Positions 56,350 through 63,540 of a stretch of 64,000 bases of DNA are shown here, piece after piece; positions within the stretch are counted from its first letter, which is position 1, and each line of letters opens with the position of its first letter. Position numbers and translations under genes: made by a program. The notes under the pieces were generated by a model, which saw only the letters and a program-made list of their open reading frames with translations, did no database searches and had not been told where the DNA came from. This DNA comes from Hermodice carunculata (Eukaryota; Annelida; Polychaeta; Eunicida; Amphinomidae): NCBI GenBank assembly GCA_964020975.1, contig OZ026628.1, forward strand, positions 62,122,883 to 62,186,882, in the 5' to 3' direction.

Positions 56350-57765
56350 CATTATTATTATTATTATTATTATTAATAATAATAATAATAATAATTACAT
56401 GTCAAGGTCAGCTGAGGAGAGGCTGTTCATACAGCCCTTTTCTCAATAGGATCCCAACGAAATCTTAGTTCTCCCTTTTGTCACCTTATTGTGACGATCG
56501 GGCGCATGACTGAATTCATAGCTTCGCTGGTCTGCTGTTACCAAGTGGGACACGCTATCGTGAGGCTTAACTGCGAAACTGTGGATCGTAACCCCACACA
56601 TCCATGGATATCTGTCCAGATTCGACAATTTGCGCGTATCAGCGCTACAGCCTGGTACCTTGCAATCGTACACAGGCATATTTCAAACACAATACAGCTT
56701 TAACTTGATCAAAATCAGTCTATCAAACTTCCCCACTTTCTTCACGTCTATACACTTTAATATGGCTGTCAATGACAGGCTGATAATGGTGTCCCACTTA
56801 CCGTGAAATACCGTTAAATCTCGTCGCGCGATCGTGGTGGTCGGAATTGGAAAACTAAATTTCGTCAGTTTGGTATTGTGAGTCTAAGGATGCCAAACGT
56901 GTTTAATCATAAATGGTGAGTTTTGTTTTATTAATTATTCCAGTTAATGTACAAATAATGCTTTAACTCCACATATACAGGCATATTATATACACAGTGG
57001 ACTCGGATAGGTTGCGTGGTATCTAACCCTAACCAAGCTGAAAATGCGTTCGAGGAAGCAGGCACGAGCGACAGAGACGGTACCTTGGCCACTGGGTGCA
57101 TGGAAAACATCGTGTCGTTGTTGGCAGGTTGCATAATCTTGATGGCGACTGTAGCTGTTTTGACGCTCTTTTTCGTTAGTGAAAAGACATCAATGATACT
57201 AGGGTTAAATGTTTACCAGTGCTGGGAGGTCTTGCTGCTATCTGCAGGCAGTGTGTGTGCCTTATCTACTCTATACGTATTGCGTAGGCATAACTATGTT
57301 GAGGACAGGGATGTACATTTGGACAAAACCTTGCTGTTTCTATCGTTAATTGGCATCTACATGAAGGCAACCTCTTACTTTATTGCAGCTGTCTTCTTAG
57401 ACGTGCTTGGAAACAAAAGCACTGTCGTACAGGATCATACCAGATGGCTGACATTAGGACTTGCTATTCTGCAGGCAATGCAGGCGTCATTACAAACGGC
57501 CTGCTTGGTCGATGGTTTACATCGAGGATATTTGCAACATGGCCGCTTAACTCGAAGTTTGGTTGTGCTGCTGATATTTATTAATCTTGGCCATTGGATC
57601 TGCTGTCATTGTGAGAATAACATGTATGGCGAAAGCTTTCTGCCTGAAAATTTTTACTCTGAGAAAACATGGGTAATTATTTTGCATGTATGTAATCCTT
57701 TGGAAATTTTGTGCAGATTTTATGGCGCAGCCTGCTTATTTCATGTGTGGAGAGAGTGCTTTTAG
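26605..57765 (+). CDS. Otopetrin-like proton channel gene (spliced; one exon not located)
   Basis: Exons: 26605-26645, 30965-31118, 44265-44394, an exon ending near 45421, 47643-47802 and 56981-57765; splice phases 2, 0, 1, 0, 1 at the joins. Otopetrins are proton-selective channels with 12 membrane helices in two six-helix halves. Here helices 1-5 are read from the first exons, including the signature KFGLMHMTASNLYIW of helix 5, and helices 7-12 lie in the long last exon, which ends with the family's W..I.H...PL.I..RF...CLF..W pattern. The exon for helix 6 (usually PF.IEYSLI) was not found between 47.8 and 57.0 kb, and the end of helix 3 is also unaccounted for. As read, the protein would be about 420-510 residues, short for the family. 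Introns are large and hold LINE, mariner and other repeats. The gene may be intact with small exons missed, or may have lost them. Confidence 0.8.
27360..28068 (+). mobile_element. CAAGAG-type repeat relative, family C, with four internal units
   Basis: A unit of about 140-160 bp with the words GATCCTA.CTTA, GGTCAAGGTCACTGTCCTTC and TTACAAGGGTGATTA recurs near 27492, 27632, 27793 and 27951. The 3' part has CACCGGCGCACGGACGGATT and ends in the hairpin GGGCCTATATTGGCCC followed by AGGGGTAAAA. The head was not found. The layout (repeated modules, GACGG word, hairpin, TAAAA) is the same as in families A and B although the sequence differs. It lies in the first intron of the otopetrin-like gene. 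Confidence 0.55.
28078..28137 (+). repeat. (TTTTA)n microsatellite
   Basis: About 11-12 copies of TTTTA directly follow the family C tail, as if grown from its A/T-rich end. Confidence 0.95.
28285..28684 (+). mobile_element. Degenerate, shortened copy of the family A repeat
   Basis: Words in the same order as family A: CGACAAGTACC, GTTAACAACTTT, TTTCCAGAAAGTTTCAGC, GAAAAGAAGTTGAAAA, CGCCGCGCCAT, TAGGAGTCCCA, TGAGCATTTGAACAAA, and the tail GTGAGCTGAGCTAAAA. It is more diverged than the 3.8-7.0 kb copy and has no head, so it is older. Confidence 0.65.
28700..29375 (+). repeat. Long purine-rich tract with (TG)n(AG)n core
   Basis: Over about 650 bp the plus strand is almost all A and G (GAAAGAAGAAAGAGAAAG style), with a (TG)n then (AG)n run at 28857-28915. 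Reverse-strand frames of 100-140 residues rich in Phe, Leu and Ser are artefacts of this composition. Such tracts can form triplex (H-) DNA. Confidence 0.85.
30728..30982 (+). repeat. Duplicated segment of about 95 bp around a (TATG)n microsatellite
   Basis: The blocks at about 30732-30820 and 30888-30978 share the order GCATATACATGTAT/GCATGTATAACATTATGA, then ATGA..TGATC, TTTTTATGT, and the near-exact GCCTTCAGGCCTTTACTG. About 13 copies of TATG separate them. The second block carries the acceptor of the first membrane exon of the otopetrin-like gene, so the acceptor itself has been duplicated. Confidence 0.75.
30965..31118 (+). CDS. Otopetrin-like exon: membrane helix 1
   Basis: The acceptor GAACGCCTTCAG follows an 11-T tract, and the donor is GAAAG|GTATGA. 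The exon has 154 bp, phase 2 to 0. It encodes PLLQGSHTSSGNRCWSLSAM, then the hydrophobic helix YCIGLVIFMSSVVITARI, then PDVPQREIHEFRK. It joins the next exon in frame as HEFRKKFTIVIF. A second acceptor (TGCAAG) 13 bp later would shift the phase. Position and topology fit otopetrin helix 1; sequence resemblance alone is weak here. Confidence 0.55.
31146..31424 (+). repeat. A/C-rich simple repeat
   Basis: AAAAACAAAAC-type words with two short C-runs. Frames on the reverse strand (Phe/Cys/Val-rich, up to about 190 codons) are translations of this simple sequence, not genes. It begins 28 bp after the helix-1 exon donor. Confidence 0.85.
31640..32900 (-). pseudogene. Mariner transposase, broken, second catalytic Asp replaced by Cys
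   Basis: In order on the minus strand: the helix-turn-helix region (HPDMVSTLGHDTPSFSTIKK, WAAKF), a second HTH (IASVVGISRERV), the first catalytic block AMDEACFHHLEQETK, then QWKHPGSPSFQKVKS, FSRNVMA, and SFWDPNCILL-type words. The second block reads LLYQCNAPVHKSV where the family has (H/Q)DNAP.H, so the second catalytic residue is Cys. The third block PPYSPDLAPSDFHL is intact. At least three further breaks are visible: a stop after the HTH region, a stop after NVMA, and a frameshift after DFHL beyond which ELAGRHFHNNDDVISAV continues in another frame. Coding limits are approximate. Confidence 0.93.
31687..33060 (-). mobile_element. Mariner transposon, inactive
   Basis: The terminal inverted repeats CGAGGGCTGCCTGAAAAATT and CGAGGGTTGGCTGAAAAGTT sit just inside TA dinucleotides at 31685-31686 and 33061-33062. 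The total is 1374 bp, the usual size of a complete mariner. The transposase reads on the minus strand in several frames. A (TA)n microsatellite grew from the right-hand TA. The element lies in the intron after the helix-1 exon of the otopetrin-like gene and is oriented against it. Confidence 0.95.
33063..33116 (+). repeat. (TA)n microsatellite at the mariner edge
   Basis: A (TA)n run of about 20 copies begins a few bases outside the mariner right end, probably expanded from the TA target site and TATGTATGTATA flank. Confidence 0.9.
33117..33580. other. Unassigned DNA ending in a 36-bp A-run
   Basis: A36 at about 33387-33421 might mark the 3' end of a retroposed sequence on the plus strand, but the DNA before it (33117-33386) matches nothing I recognise and I found no flanking duplication. 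Confidence 0.35.
33580..35010 (+). repeat. Diverged tandem repeat, period about 380 bp, roughly four units
   Basis: Related words recur at regular spacing: CTGAAGT(A/G)A near 33819, 34201 and 34588; AAATTCAAGATG.CGGA near 33984 and 34358 and TTCAACATGGCAGCC near 34795; CATATAGGCATGATAA/ATAAGCATAGAAGTTA after TTTTTCCAC or TTTTTCTCA. An A-run (33906-33931) interrupts the second unit. Non-coding; second intron of the otopetrin-like gene. Confidence 0.55.
35011..36752. other. Unassigned intronic DNA
   Basis: No exon with two good splice sites, no transposon ends. The passage near 35590-35960 is less AT-rich (GGGACCTGGTCACC, CCTGTCGCTGGGCACATGCC) and could be a remnant of an old element, but no protein or termini can be read. 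Confidence 0.35.
37411..39047 (-). pseudogene. LINE ORF2 reverse transcriptase, broken
   Basis: Blocks seen from 5' to 3' on the minus strand: the linker with INIDDTGNPSVITDTKEICE and AFNNFFVSVG, the fingers INTNKSCGPDWIDPRLLT, AVPVFKGGDPKLMGNYRPIS and VLPTISK, the palm word VPQGSILGPLL, the catalytic LFADDTNIIYNGNN, then KLALNLNKSN, YLGIFIDQQFNWQQHI and the thumb LYYALIHPHILYCIEAWG. The catalytic aspartates are kept. At least four frame changes or stops separate the blocks, so the enzyme is dead. A CRE after the thumb region was not assessed. Confidence 0.9.
39277..40209 (-). pseudogene. LINE ORF2 endonuclease domain (open for 310 codons)
   Basis: A continuous frame with the apurinic/apyrimidinic endonuclease order: LSLLHSNIHSLKNK (first Asn), DIIVIKETWID (catalytic Glu), GVAVFVYKDC, IIIGAIYRPPS, KVIIIGDLNIDI (Asp, Asn), and SSDVSDHKPIFAIL (Asp, His at the end). 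The acidic N-terminal leader (DIDFNSDSEDEEYNP) is outside the domain. The typical SETW is KETW here. The open frame suggests the element inserted fairly recently although the RT part is broken. Frame continues into a degraded linker (about 39060-39280). Confidence 0.93.
40288..41120 (-). pseudogene. LINE ORF1 (coiled coil and RRM-like, L1-ORF1p type), broken
   Basis: Minus-strand pieces: TKLTDIAGKLGVLDNLKDKH and SGSVDFMNIQFER, one stop, then KKEMEVIKQENSDLKHKVK (heptad-like coiled coil), EQEQYSRRKSIEIVGVPE (the RRM-like domain entry common to L1-type ORF1 proteins), EASHRLHSSRSGPRSIVARF, another stop, and the C-terminal domain LKAKELANGTGFGDQEIYIN with DHLTEESKKTVSAAK. The pattern YSRR...I.GVPE then SHRL......IVRF is typical of nucleic-acid chaperone ORF1 proteins of LINEs. 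The 5' end is unclear. Confidence 0.85.
41121..41879. other. DNA between two LINE copies
   Basis: May include the 5' UTR of the LINE at 36.8-41.1 kb. No coding signal or transposon ends recognised. Confidence 0.35.
41880..42990 (-). mobile_element. Fragment of a second LINE: endonuclease region
   Basis: Read on the minus strand in changing frames: SSKSSGELDELQLLAQAE, then a word of the SETWLDANFP type near 42712, GVLS-type words, LLAGDFNDR-type sequence near 42390, and finally WSELLFSTAKELKAF-EVTVRPSDKP near 41890-41960, a pattern (VT.RP.DKPW) that links endonuclease and RT in Jockey-group LINEs. No RT follows. Many frame changes; an old, partial copy. A (GA)n run at 42118-42203 sits inside. 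Confidence 0.7.
42118..42203 (+). repeat. (GA)n microsatellite
   Basis: About 42 copies of GA with one GGG interruption near 42161. The long RERERE and SLSLSL frames over it are artefacts. Confidence 0.95.
43323..43374 (+). repeat. (AC)n microsatellite
   Basis: Twenty-six copies of AC. The neighbouring DNA (43000-44200) has no recognised gene or element. Confidence 0.95.
44205..44264 (+). promoter_or_regulatory. Very long pyrimidine tract and splice acceptor
   Basis: About 55 nearly uninterrupted pyrimidines, mostly T, run into TTTTTTAG immediately before the otopetrin-like helix-2 exon. The tract is much longer than a normal polypyrimidine tract and may vary in length. Confidence 0.7.
44265..44394 (+). 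CDS. Otopetrin-like exon: membrane helices 2 and 3
   Basis: Acceptor TTTTTTAG and consensus donor TTCT|GTGAGT bound 130 bp, phase 0 to 1. It encodes KFTIVIFSVGITYMIYSWLY, then DWIGQHDLQTARVGNLYIFV and GIF. In otopetrins helix 2 is followed by a short loop and then (G..)LR.G...FG.GS in helix 3; ARVGNLYIFVGIF fits that start. Strong splice sites, matching phase with the exon before, and hydrophobic profile make this a real exon. A companion exon for the rest of helix 3 is expected downstream. Confidence 0.75.
44940..45114 (+). repeat. (TCA)n/(TCG)n microsatellite
   Basis: About 58 triplets of TCA with a TCG-rich middle (45020-45070). The poly-Ser and poly-Met frames are artefacts. It falls between otopetrin-like exons, close to where the end of helix 3 should be encoded. 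Confidence 0.95.
45358..45421 (+). CDS. Probable otopetrin-like exon: membrane helix 4
   Basis: After the acceptor TTTCTGTTGTTAAG the frame reads CLLEHFQLIYTVFMAFECQC. This resembles the F...Q.YFIF.N block of otopetrin helix 4. The donor giving phase 0 (AAT|GTGGCC at 45422, or TTT|GTACCA at 45449) is weak. The frame is open upstream to a second acceptor (GTTATAG, 45164), which would make a 257-bp exon of phase 1 to 0 that fits the exon before, but the added residues (FPPLHTGFCSRVSKTRK) are not membrane-like. If the short form is right, an exon of phase 1 to 2 is missing between 44.4 and 45.36 kb. Confidence 0.45.
45449..47642. other. Intron DNA of the otopetrin-like gene
   Basis: No exon recognised. 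The minus-strand word TTGAATTGAA at about 47212-47222 with AAAATAAAATTG resembles the 3' tail of the LINE at 36.75 kb, so a very short LINE end may sit here. A GGGGGT run lies at 46766-46789. Confidence 0.4.
47643..47802 (+). CDS. Otopetrin-like exon: membrane helix 5 signature
   Basis: The acceptor TTTTCCTTCTTTTTGAAG and donor CCAG|GTATGA bound 160 bp, phase 0 to 1. It encodes VCIQRRRIICKFGLMHMTAS, NLYIWVLTISEATESTLQSI and a polar loop REQQHRNCSFQTP. The central word matches the most conserved otopetrin motif, (R/K)FG(L/F)MH..A(T/S)NL..W......E, at helix 5. Charged residues in helix 5 and the preceding basic loop fit the family. This exon and the last one are the main basis for the otopetrin call. 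Confidence 0.9.
47803..48252. other. Intron DNA with an unexplained open frame
   Basis: A 97-codon plus-strand frame (47894-48187; words FEQSIFRLHLMLRIGRNSYL) has no splice context and matches no family I recognise. Probably chance. Confidence 0.3.
48253..48321 (+). repeat. (TA)n microsatellite
   Basis: About 34 copies of TA. A shorter (AT)n lies at 49075-49100. Confidence 0.95.
49274..50227 (+). mobile_element. CAAGAG-type repeat, second family B-like copy
   Basis: The head GCAAGAGACCGCTGGGGTGC is at 49274, and the tail near 50227 reads GACCTGTGGTCAGCAGGGCT followed by AAAA, close to the tail at 10.69 kb. A GACGGATGTACGGACGG stretch precedes the tail. Inside, a block of roughly 240 bp recurs (AAATGCATTCCCTC..CGACCTTGAG near 49471 and GAAATGCTTTCCCTC..GAACTTTAAG near 49699, each followed by CATCCATATAAT and AAACTTCCACA). 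A (AAAAT)n microsatellite lies at 49330-49400 close to the head. No coding capacity. Confidence 0.6.
49330..49400 (+). repeat. (AAAAT)n microsatellite
   Basis: About 14 copies of AAAAT/ATAAA inside the CAAGAG-type repeat, near its head. Confidence 0.95.
50228..52060. other. Unassigned intron DNA
   Basis: I searched here for the missing otopetrin helix-6 exon (PF.IEYSLI-like) without success. No transposon ends recognised. Confidence 0.4.
52060..53770 (-). mobile_element. Degenerate family A repeat, reverse orientation, interrupted by microsatellite
   Basis: Complements of the family A modules occur in reverse order: the tail words CGTCGTCAGTCAGCTA and CGTTCGTCCGTC (52063-52100), TTTCAACTTCTAGC, GGCGGCGCTGTAA and GCAGGTGGTGCTGC, TCACTAGGTGCTGATGCTCTG, AACTAAGTCAATGGAGATTGC, CAGACATGGTGCGGATGCACC and TTCACAGCAAACTTGGTGGG. 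A (TTA)n/(TTC)n microsatellite fills 52689-52931. The copy is much more diverged than the one at 3.8-7.0 kb. The head was not found. Confidence 0.7.
52689..52931 (+). repeat. (TTA)n with TTGTTATTC interruptions, then (TTC)n, then (TTA)n
   Basis: About 30 TTA triplets, then variant units ATCATTGTTATTCTT, about 18 TTC triplets and a short TTA end. Poly-Ile, poly-Tyr, poly-Asn and poly-Ser frames over it are artefacts. Confidence 0.95.
53872..54034 (+). pseudogene. LINE reverse transcriptase fragment
   Basis: The frame reads LKKAQLRPDYGNNYRLVTLS, then SLHSKFIEPCLLPTDHVCDL. This matches the KK.....D..NYR.I.LSS...K..E block at the start of Jockey-group RT domains, followed by a decayed LQFG word (DLQLGS). 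It is joined directly to the family A remnant upstream. Only about 50 residues are readable; downstream words (54160-54290) are uncertain. Confidence 0.55.
54603..54779 (+). repeat. Two tandem copies, about 88 bp
   Basis: CCTAAACAACCACAAACATC starts the first copy (54603) and CCTAAATAACCACAAATATC the second (54691). Both continue TATTGAAAC, then CCTATATCAATC(A/G)GG(T/C)AGGT and CTCATAT.TTAAAGTATTGT. The second copy has a small insertion. Confidence 0.85.
55057..55190 (-). CDS. Candidate minus-strand exon, unknown gene
   Basis: A consensus donor (CATTGG|GTAAGT) ends a frame that reads CDRIRVLASEPVFLGSDMKR, then DRPECQQRGVHW, and is open for about 43 codons from a TGA. Composition is balanced and unlike the simple-sequence frames around it. 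No clear acceptor or start codon fixes the 5' end, and no partner exon was found. It lies in reverse orientation inside the last intron of the otopetrin-like gene. Family not recognised. Confidence 0.3.
56276..56393 (+). repeat. (TTA)n / (TAA)n microsatellite
   Basis: About 33 TTA triplets with an ATC interruption, then about 6 AAT triplets. Artefactual poly-Leu frame. Confidence 0.95.
56981..57765 (+). CDS. Otopetrin-like last exon: membrane helices 7-12 and stop
   Basis: The acceptor CATATACAG at 56980 gives phase 1, matching the donor of the helix-5 exon; the frame is then open for 260 codons to TAG at 57763. Six hydrophobic segments are visible: NIVSLLAGCIILMATVAVLT, CWEVLLLSAGSVCALSTLYV, TLLFLSLIGIYMKATSYFIA, WLTLGLAILQAMQASLQTAC, RSLVVLLIFINLGHWICC and VIILHVCNPLEILCRF. 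Family marks: LD..LLF.S..G, ILQ..QASLQT, the NL..W of helix 11, and the C-terminal W.IILH.C.PL.IL.RF (YGAACLFHVWRECF). The protein ends where otopetrins end. The first 33 residues after the splice (ILYTQWTRIGCVVSNPNQ and acidic loop) are not membrane-like. An AATAAA lies at 58312. Confidence 0.92.
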
Positions 57766-58891
<1,126 letters not shown>

Positions 58892-58924
58892 TTAATAATC
58901 ATTCTCGTCATCATCATCATCATT

Positions 58925-61290
58925 GATGACACATTTTTATTTCACAAACGTTAAATCTGACCATACATCATAAATATTGTGCATAGCAATGTATCATTGT
59001 GTGTAGAATTGAGCTAAAAGAGGTCCCTGGTTGCAGACAGCAATACTTTCTGATCAGTTCAACTTGTACTGGTAATCTTTGAAAGTGTGGGTCATGCTAA
59101 AAACATATACAGATACATTGATTTAAAAATGTACATAGCGAGAAAGTTTCTTTATGTCTTTTGGTTTTACATATAATATGTGTTCGGTAGAACTGTGTTC
59201 AGCTTCCTGAATTAAATATTAATAAAATATCAAAAAGCTGAAGAGGCCTAAAGTGTTATCTTTACCTTATTGCCACAATGCATTATCTCTGAAGAATAGG
59301 CCAACGTACGTCCCCTGGTAGCAGGTAATGTCAAATTTAATTTACAACGAAATGATTTATCTGTTGTAATATACTTGTCTTCAAAATCTTTGACAAGGAA
59401 AATTCATCGAACAAAATTATTTTCACTAAAATGGAATAAACCCTCAGGAACAATCCCAAGTCAAAATTAATATCTACTGCACTGCAAACGTTCTGTGTAT
59501 CTTAGTTGGTCTGTGCTACGTGATATTTTGTGACATGGAATCAGCCGTTATTTGATGTATGCTTGAAAATAAGCTGACGTTATTGAACTGGTAACGGATT
59601 TGAAGGGGGCCATATGCTTCACACCCAGCGTGGCAATGTTTACAAACAGAGATGGGCGTGGCGACGGTAGCGCAGGACGTCGACCCATGAAACCAATGCC
59701 GATTGCACAGGTATAAAAGTAGTTAAACTCCTCCAAATATACACAAGATGTATCTCCTCATCTAAATACACATACCCAATCACTGTTCATATCCCCAGTG
59801 TTCATTGAAAAGTCTGAATCAAGGCAGATCGGATACATTAGGCATATGCCACTGTCGGCGCATGAATACGCCCTTCTCCTTAGCGAATTATCAATCAAAC
59901 GTTTAATTAATTAAGCTTAATTCGAATTGCCGATCTAACGCTATGATTAGTAGGTATGCATGTAGGCATGGACGACTCTGGCATATGTATATGTATATGT
60001 ATATGCATATGGATACGTGATTGGTTTACATGTATTTTCACATAGCTATTTCAAATCTGCTGGGGCAATCTTTTCAAATTTGTTTGGGATGTAGCCTGAG
60101 TAATTCTGCACCGGTTTTATTCAACAGTTACACTGAGGGCAGATGTGTGATATTTTCCCATGGTTCTAGGTATGCTTTGAGTTAAAGCAAGAGCATATAC
60201 TCCTAAGTACTGGGCTAATTGCTTTGAAAAAGAACTTTGTGAGAATCGCTCTCTCCTTTCATACACCCAGGACAAAGGTGTCCGCCATATGGGGCTGCTG
60301 CTATTTCCTGGCATCTTTGCTGTAACGCTTTGTAAAGTTAAGAGGGCCAAATCTTTCCTTCCTTTGATTTTGCTGTCTAGGAAGTTTTTTTTAATCCAGC
60401 TGGCAACCCAATGAATCAATGGTTATTGCACAGTTTGGGAATGTTGTGAACATAATTTACATGTTGTGGGGACTTTCAATCATGAGCATTCCATAGTGTT
60501 TCAGTAACGAGCTGTCTTCAAAACTGAACTAAAGCAGCAGTGCGTTTCTGGAGCTGGATTCCGGCTTTTCGTGGTTGTCGGCTAGTTTTCCATCTGCTCA
60601 CTATCTTTGATTTACGATTTTGACATTTGTGTGGCCCAAGATACCAGATTTGACATTTTATAATGTATATAGGGTAGTTTATAGTTTTTCACTGCAGCTT
60701 GGATATGTACATGATCTTTTTCTTTGACACGGGTGTACAGTGACCATGCACATTAGTGAGTCTTCACTGGTGTACAGAAGCGAAATTGTAGTTTAATAGT
60801 ATGGTTGATGATATTCAGAATAAACCACGGATATCACCCAAAATCATATTTCTGTGTTTTAAGTTGTCCTAGTACAAACGTTGATATGTGCATTTAAAAC
60901 AATAAGATAGCACAAACGTGATATTTGAATGCACAAAATATCAAAAGGAAGTGTATCTGCACCGTCTGCAACAATAACAAAAAACGTATGTGTACCTCTC
61001 TCTCTAATGATATGGGTACGTGTGCGAAGAAGCCAAATAGAGATTTCCCAGCTGAGTATGCCCAGTGAAGCCCAGCCTCAATCTGGGTCACATGGCATTA
61101 GGTATTACTATCTCTCACTGAATATAGAAATTTACAGAGGCCAAATTTAAATAGGTGACAGAATTGCTTATTTCGTGATTTTCTTGTGGCTTCTTTTTAC
61201 CATCAAAAGGCCATACCGTTTTTCAGGGAGATTAGCCCTTAAAGTGGAGGAACAAAGAGAAGTTTGGTTCTGGTTAGCAGAGTAACTTAA
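58925..61290. other. Unassigned intergenic DNA
   Basis: No exon, element or conserved protein recognised. A (GTATAT)n-like patch lies at 59985-60010. The 100-codon minus-strand frame at 60117-60419 (SSPIWRTPLSWVYERRERFS) has no splice or family support. Confidence 0.4.
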
Positions 61291-61930
61291 CAAGTTTGCA
61301 GATTACTAAACAAAAAAGGTATTATGCACATTGTTCTAAAGAACTGTCCCAATGCATTGCTGTATAGTCATGTTATATGTCTAAATACCAGTAGACGGGG
61401 ACATTGATCAGTATGCTGTCAAATGTTAGAATAGTAGGCCCACATCGGATATTCTACATACATTCATAACGGTCCAATTACATTCTAGCTTAACCTTCAT
61501 GAAAATTCCTTTTAAAGAAATCCTTGTTCTTCTCTTTCTCCTTCTTCTACTTCTTCTGCTCCTCCTCTTTCTTCTTTTTGTATTCGTATGCTGCCAAAAT
61601 CAATGATCGTGGGTCAATCTAAAGGGGGCACCAGGTTCCTATGTAAATTCGATTACCCTCACCCATAAAACATGCACAATCGGTAATAATTCCCGTCCCA
61701 AGCCACCCAATACCGTTTTACATGCACCAAATGACAATGAATGAATGAAGCAGGAAACTAGCCTACTGTCTCTGCTCGGAAATGAATAAATTGAGAAAGA
61801 TCCGAAAATTGACTGAAGAACGGAAAACATTTGAAAAGACACTGTCAAGCACATTTGCAGATTATAAAACCAAAATGTATAACCAGCAATGTTTTAAAGT
61901 ACTGTCCCAAAGCATTGGTGCATAGCTATG
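61290..61930 (-). repeat. Diverged direct duplication of a LINE segment
   Basis: TTGCAGATTACTAAAC..TGTTCTAAAGAACTGTCCCAATGCATTG (about 61297-61378) recurs as TTGCAGATTATAAAAC..TGTTTTAAAGTACTGTCCCAAAGCATTG (about 61854-61934). Translated on the minus strand the second copy gives the MHQCFGTVL word of the LINE thumb region, so part of a LINE has been copied or two insertions overlap. Confidence 0.6.
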
Positions 61931-62160
61931 TTATAATATTCTAAAATTGGCCTCATAAAAGTAGCATAGATGGTTTTAAAGTTCTTTAATCCAATGTGAA
62001 TTTTAGAATATTGATTTATTTGCTTGATTTGCCAATAATGTCGTAAATATGAACATAATGTAAGTCCAAACTGCTTGTGTATGGTAAGGACTTGCAAGAG
62101 ATAGCCTTGGAGAATAGGAAGGTGATCAGTTTGATTTCTTTTCCTCGAAATAAGCAAAGT
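61894..62160 (-). pseudogene. LINE reverse transcriptase C-terminal fragment
   Basis: The minus-strand frame holds KIHIGLKNFKTIYATFMRPI, then LEYYNIAMHQ. This is the LK.LY..FVRPILEYA...W thumb motif of Jockey/CR1 LINEs. It probably belongs with the fingers fragment at 63.1-63.5 kb, separated by about 900 bp that hold a microsatellite and deleted or unreadable coding sequence. Confidence 0.7.
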
Positions 62161-62525
62161 CTCTGTTTTTCATGCTTTGAATGTTACCAACCAATCTTAA
62201 AACCATTGATTTATATTTGAAAGAGCCATGCTGCTTGAACAGGATTCGATAGTTAGGTAACAAGAAACATCATGGAAAAAAAACAGAGTAAACAGAGGAT
62301 TTATAATAGAAACTCCTCCCCATTTGTTTATGTAAACACGGGTAAACCATGTTTATGATAAATACCTGTGGATTAGTATAAAACCCTGTATGCAGGCTAG
62401 GGTAGGGTAGCATGGGCAGGACAACCGCTGACTGGCGCAGGGTATCAAGGACAGAACAACCAACTCACTGGCAGAGGGTACCATGGACACCTAACTGACT
62501 GCCTATAGCAGTAATGAAAAGAAAT

Positions 62526-62557
62526 AGATAGACAGATAGATAGATAGATAGATAGAG

Positions 62558-62649
<92 letters not shown>
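62526..62649 (+). repeat. (GATA)n then (GA)n microsatellite
   Basis: GATA units (62526-62576) pass into about 36 GA units (62577-62649). The SLSLSL frame is an artefact. Confidence 0.95.
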
Positions 62650-62652
<3 letters not shown>

Positions 62653-63111
62653 ATAGATGGCATATAGCACTATTTAAACTTTACTTTAATGCAGAGAGCC
62701 ACTTTAAAGAATATCACGGACACATTTACTTCGGTGGGGACCTTCAACTGAAACAGGATTTGCAACTTGCGGGTGAACCACTCCTATCTGAATCAATACA
62801 TCAGTGCACATGGCATGGCCACCACCATACAACCTTCCTTGTCTGTGGGGATTCTTGAAGAAAGCCACTTACTTTACTTTTCACACTTGTGCACATAAAA
62901 TATAGCTGAGAAAGGTCAATGTTCCTTTTTTAATTCATGGGCACAAAATAAGCAAGTTGCATGGTGCTTTTATGCCCTTTTTTTGCAGAGCTTGGCTGGA
63001 GTCCTGACAATCACGAGTGACAAGAAAAATGTCAAGATATGTTTCAGCCTGTTACAGGTGGTCAACGTAATTTTATAGCTGGTCACTCTTGGGCAGCAGC
63101 TGTTAAACCAT

Positions 63112-63540
63112 TCAAGTAATGAATTGAATAAATGAATAGCACACAACTATGTGACTTACCTTACATGATTCCTGATATTCTAGGAGTAAATGATGTACAG
63201 GTGAGTCACCTGGTACGAAACCGAACTGGTGAGCTGATATTAAAAGATTGTCATGGAAAAAAATTGCAACATGTTTAAAGACTACTTTTTTTTGCAACAC
63301 TTTATTGGTACAAATTAGTACAATTACGGGCCTTCAATTACTTCTTAATTCTTCAGGACTTTTTTTATAAAGTGGTGAAACATGGCTTTCTTCCAGGCCG
63401 ATGGAAATTTCTTATTAAACAGTGGAAGATTAAATATTTTAATGAGGTAGGTGCAGCTTCTTTAAGGAGTTTATCCCTGACGCCATCAATTCCAGTAGCC
63501 TAACTTCTGTCCGGGGAAAGGAGTATATCGATGACTTCGG
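63112..63540 (-). pseudogene. LINE reverse transcriptase fingers/palm fragment
   Basis: The minus-strand translation in changing frames contains ATGIDGVRDKLLKEAAPTSL, LIFHCLIRNFHRPGRKP and, further on, SAHQFGFVPGDSPVHHLLLE. These correspond to the ATG.DG.....LK, ..FN.S...G..P..WK and QFGF..G.S..... blocks of Jockey/CR1/I-group RT. Several stops and frame changes; a short copy that likely continues into the fragment at 61.9-62.2 kb. Confidence 0.75.

Noticed and set aside
57024-57035. Telomere-like CTAACCCTAACC
   Set aside because: Two chance units inside the coding part of the last otopetrin-like exon; no array.
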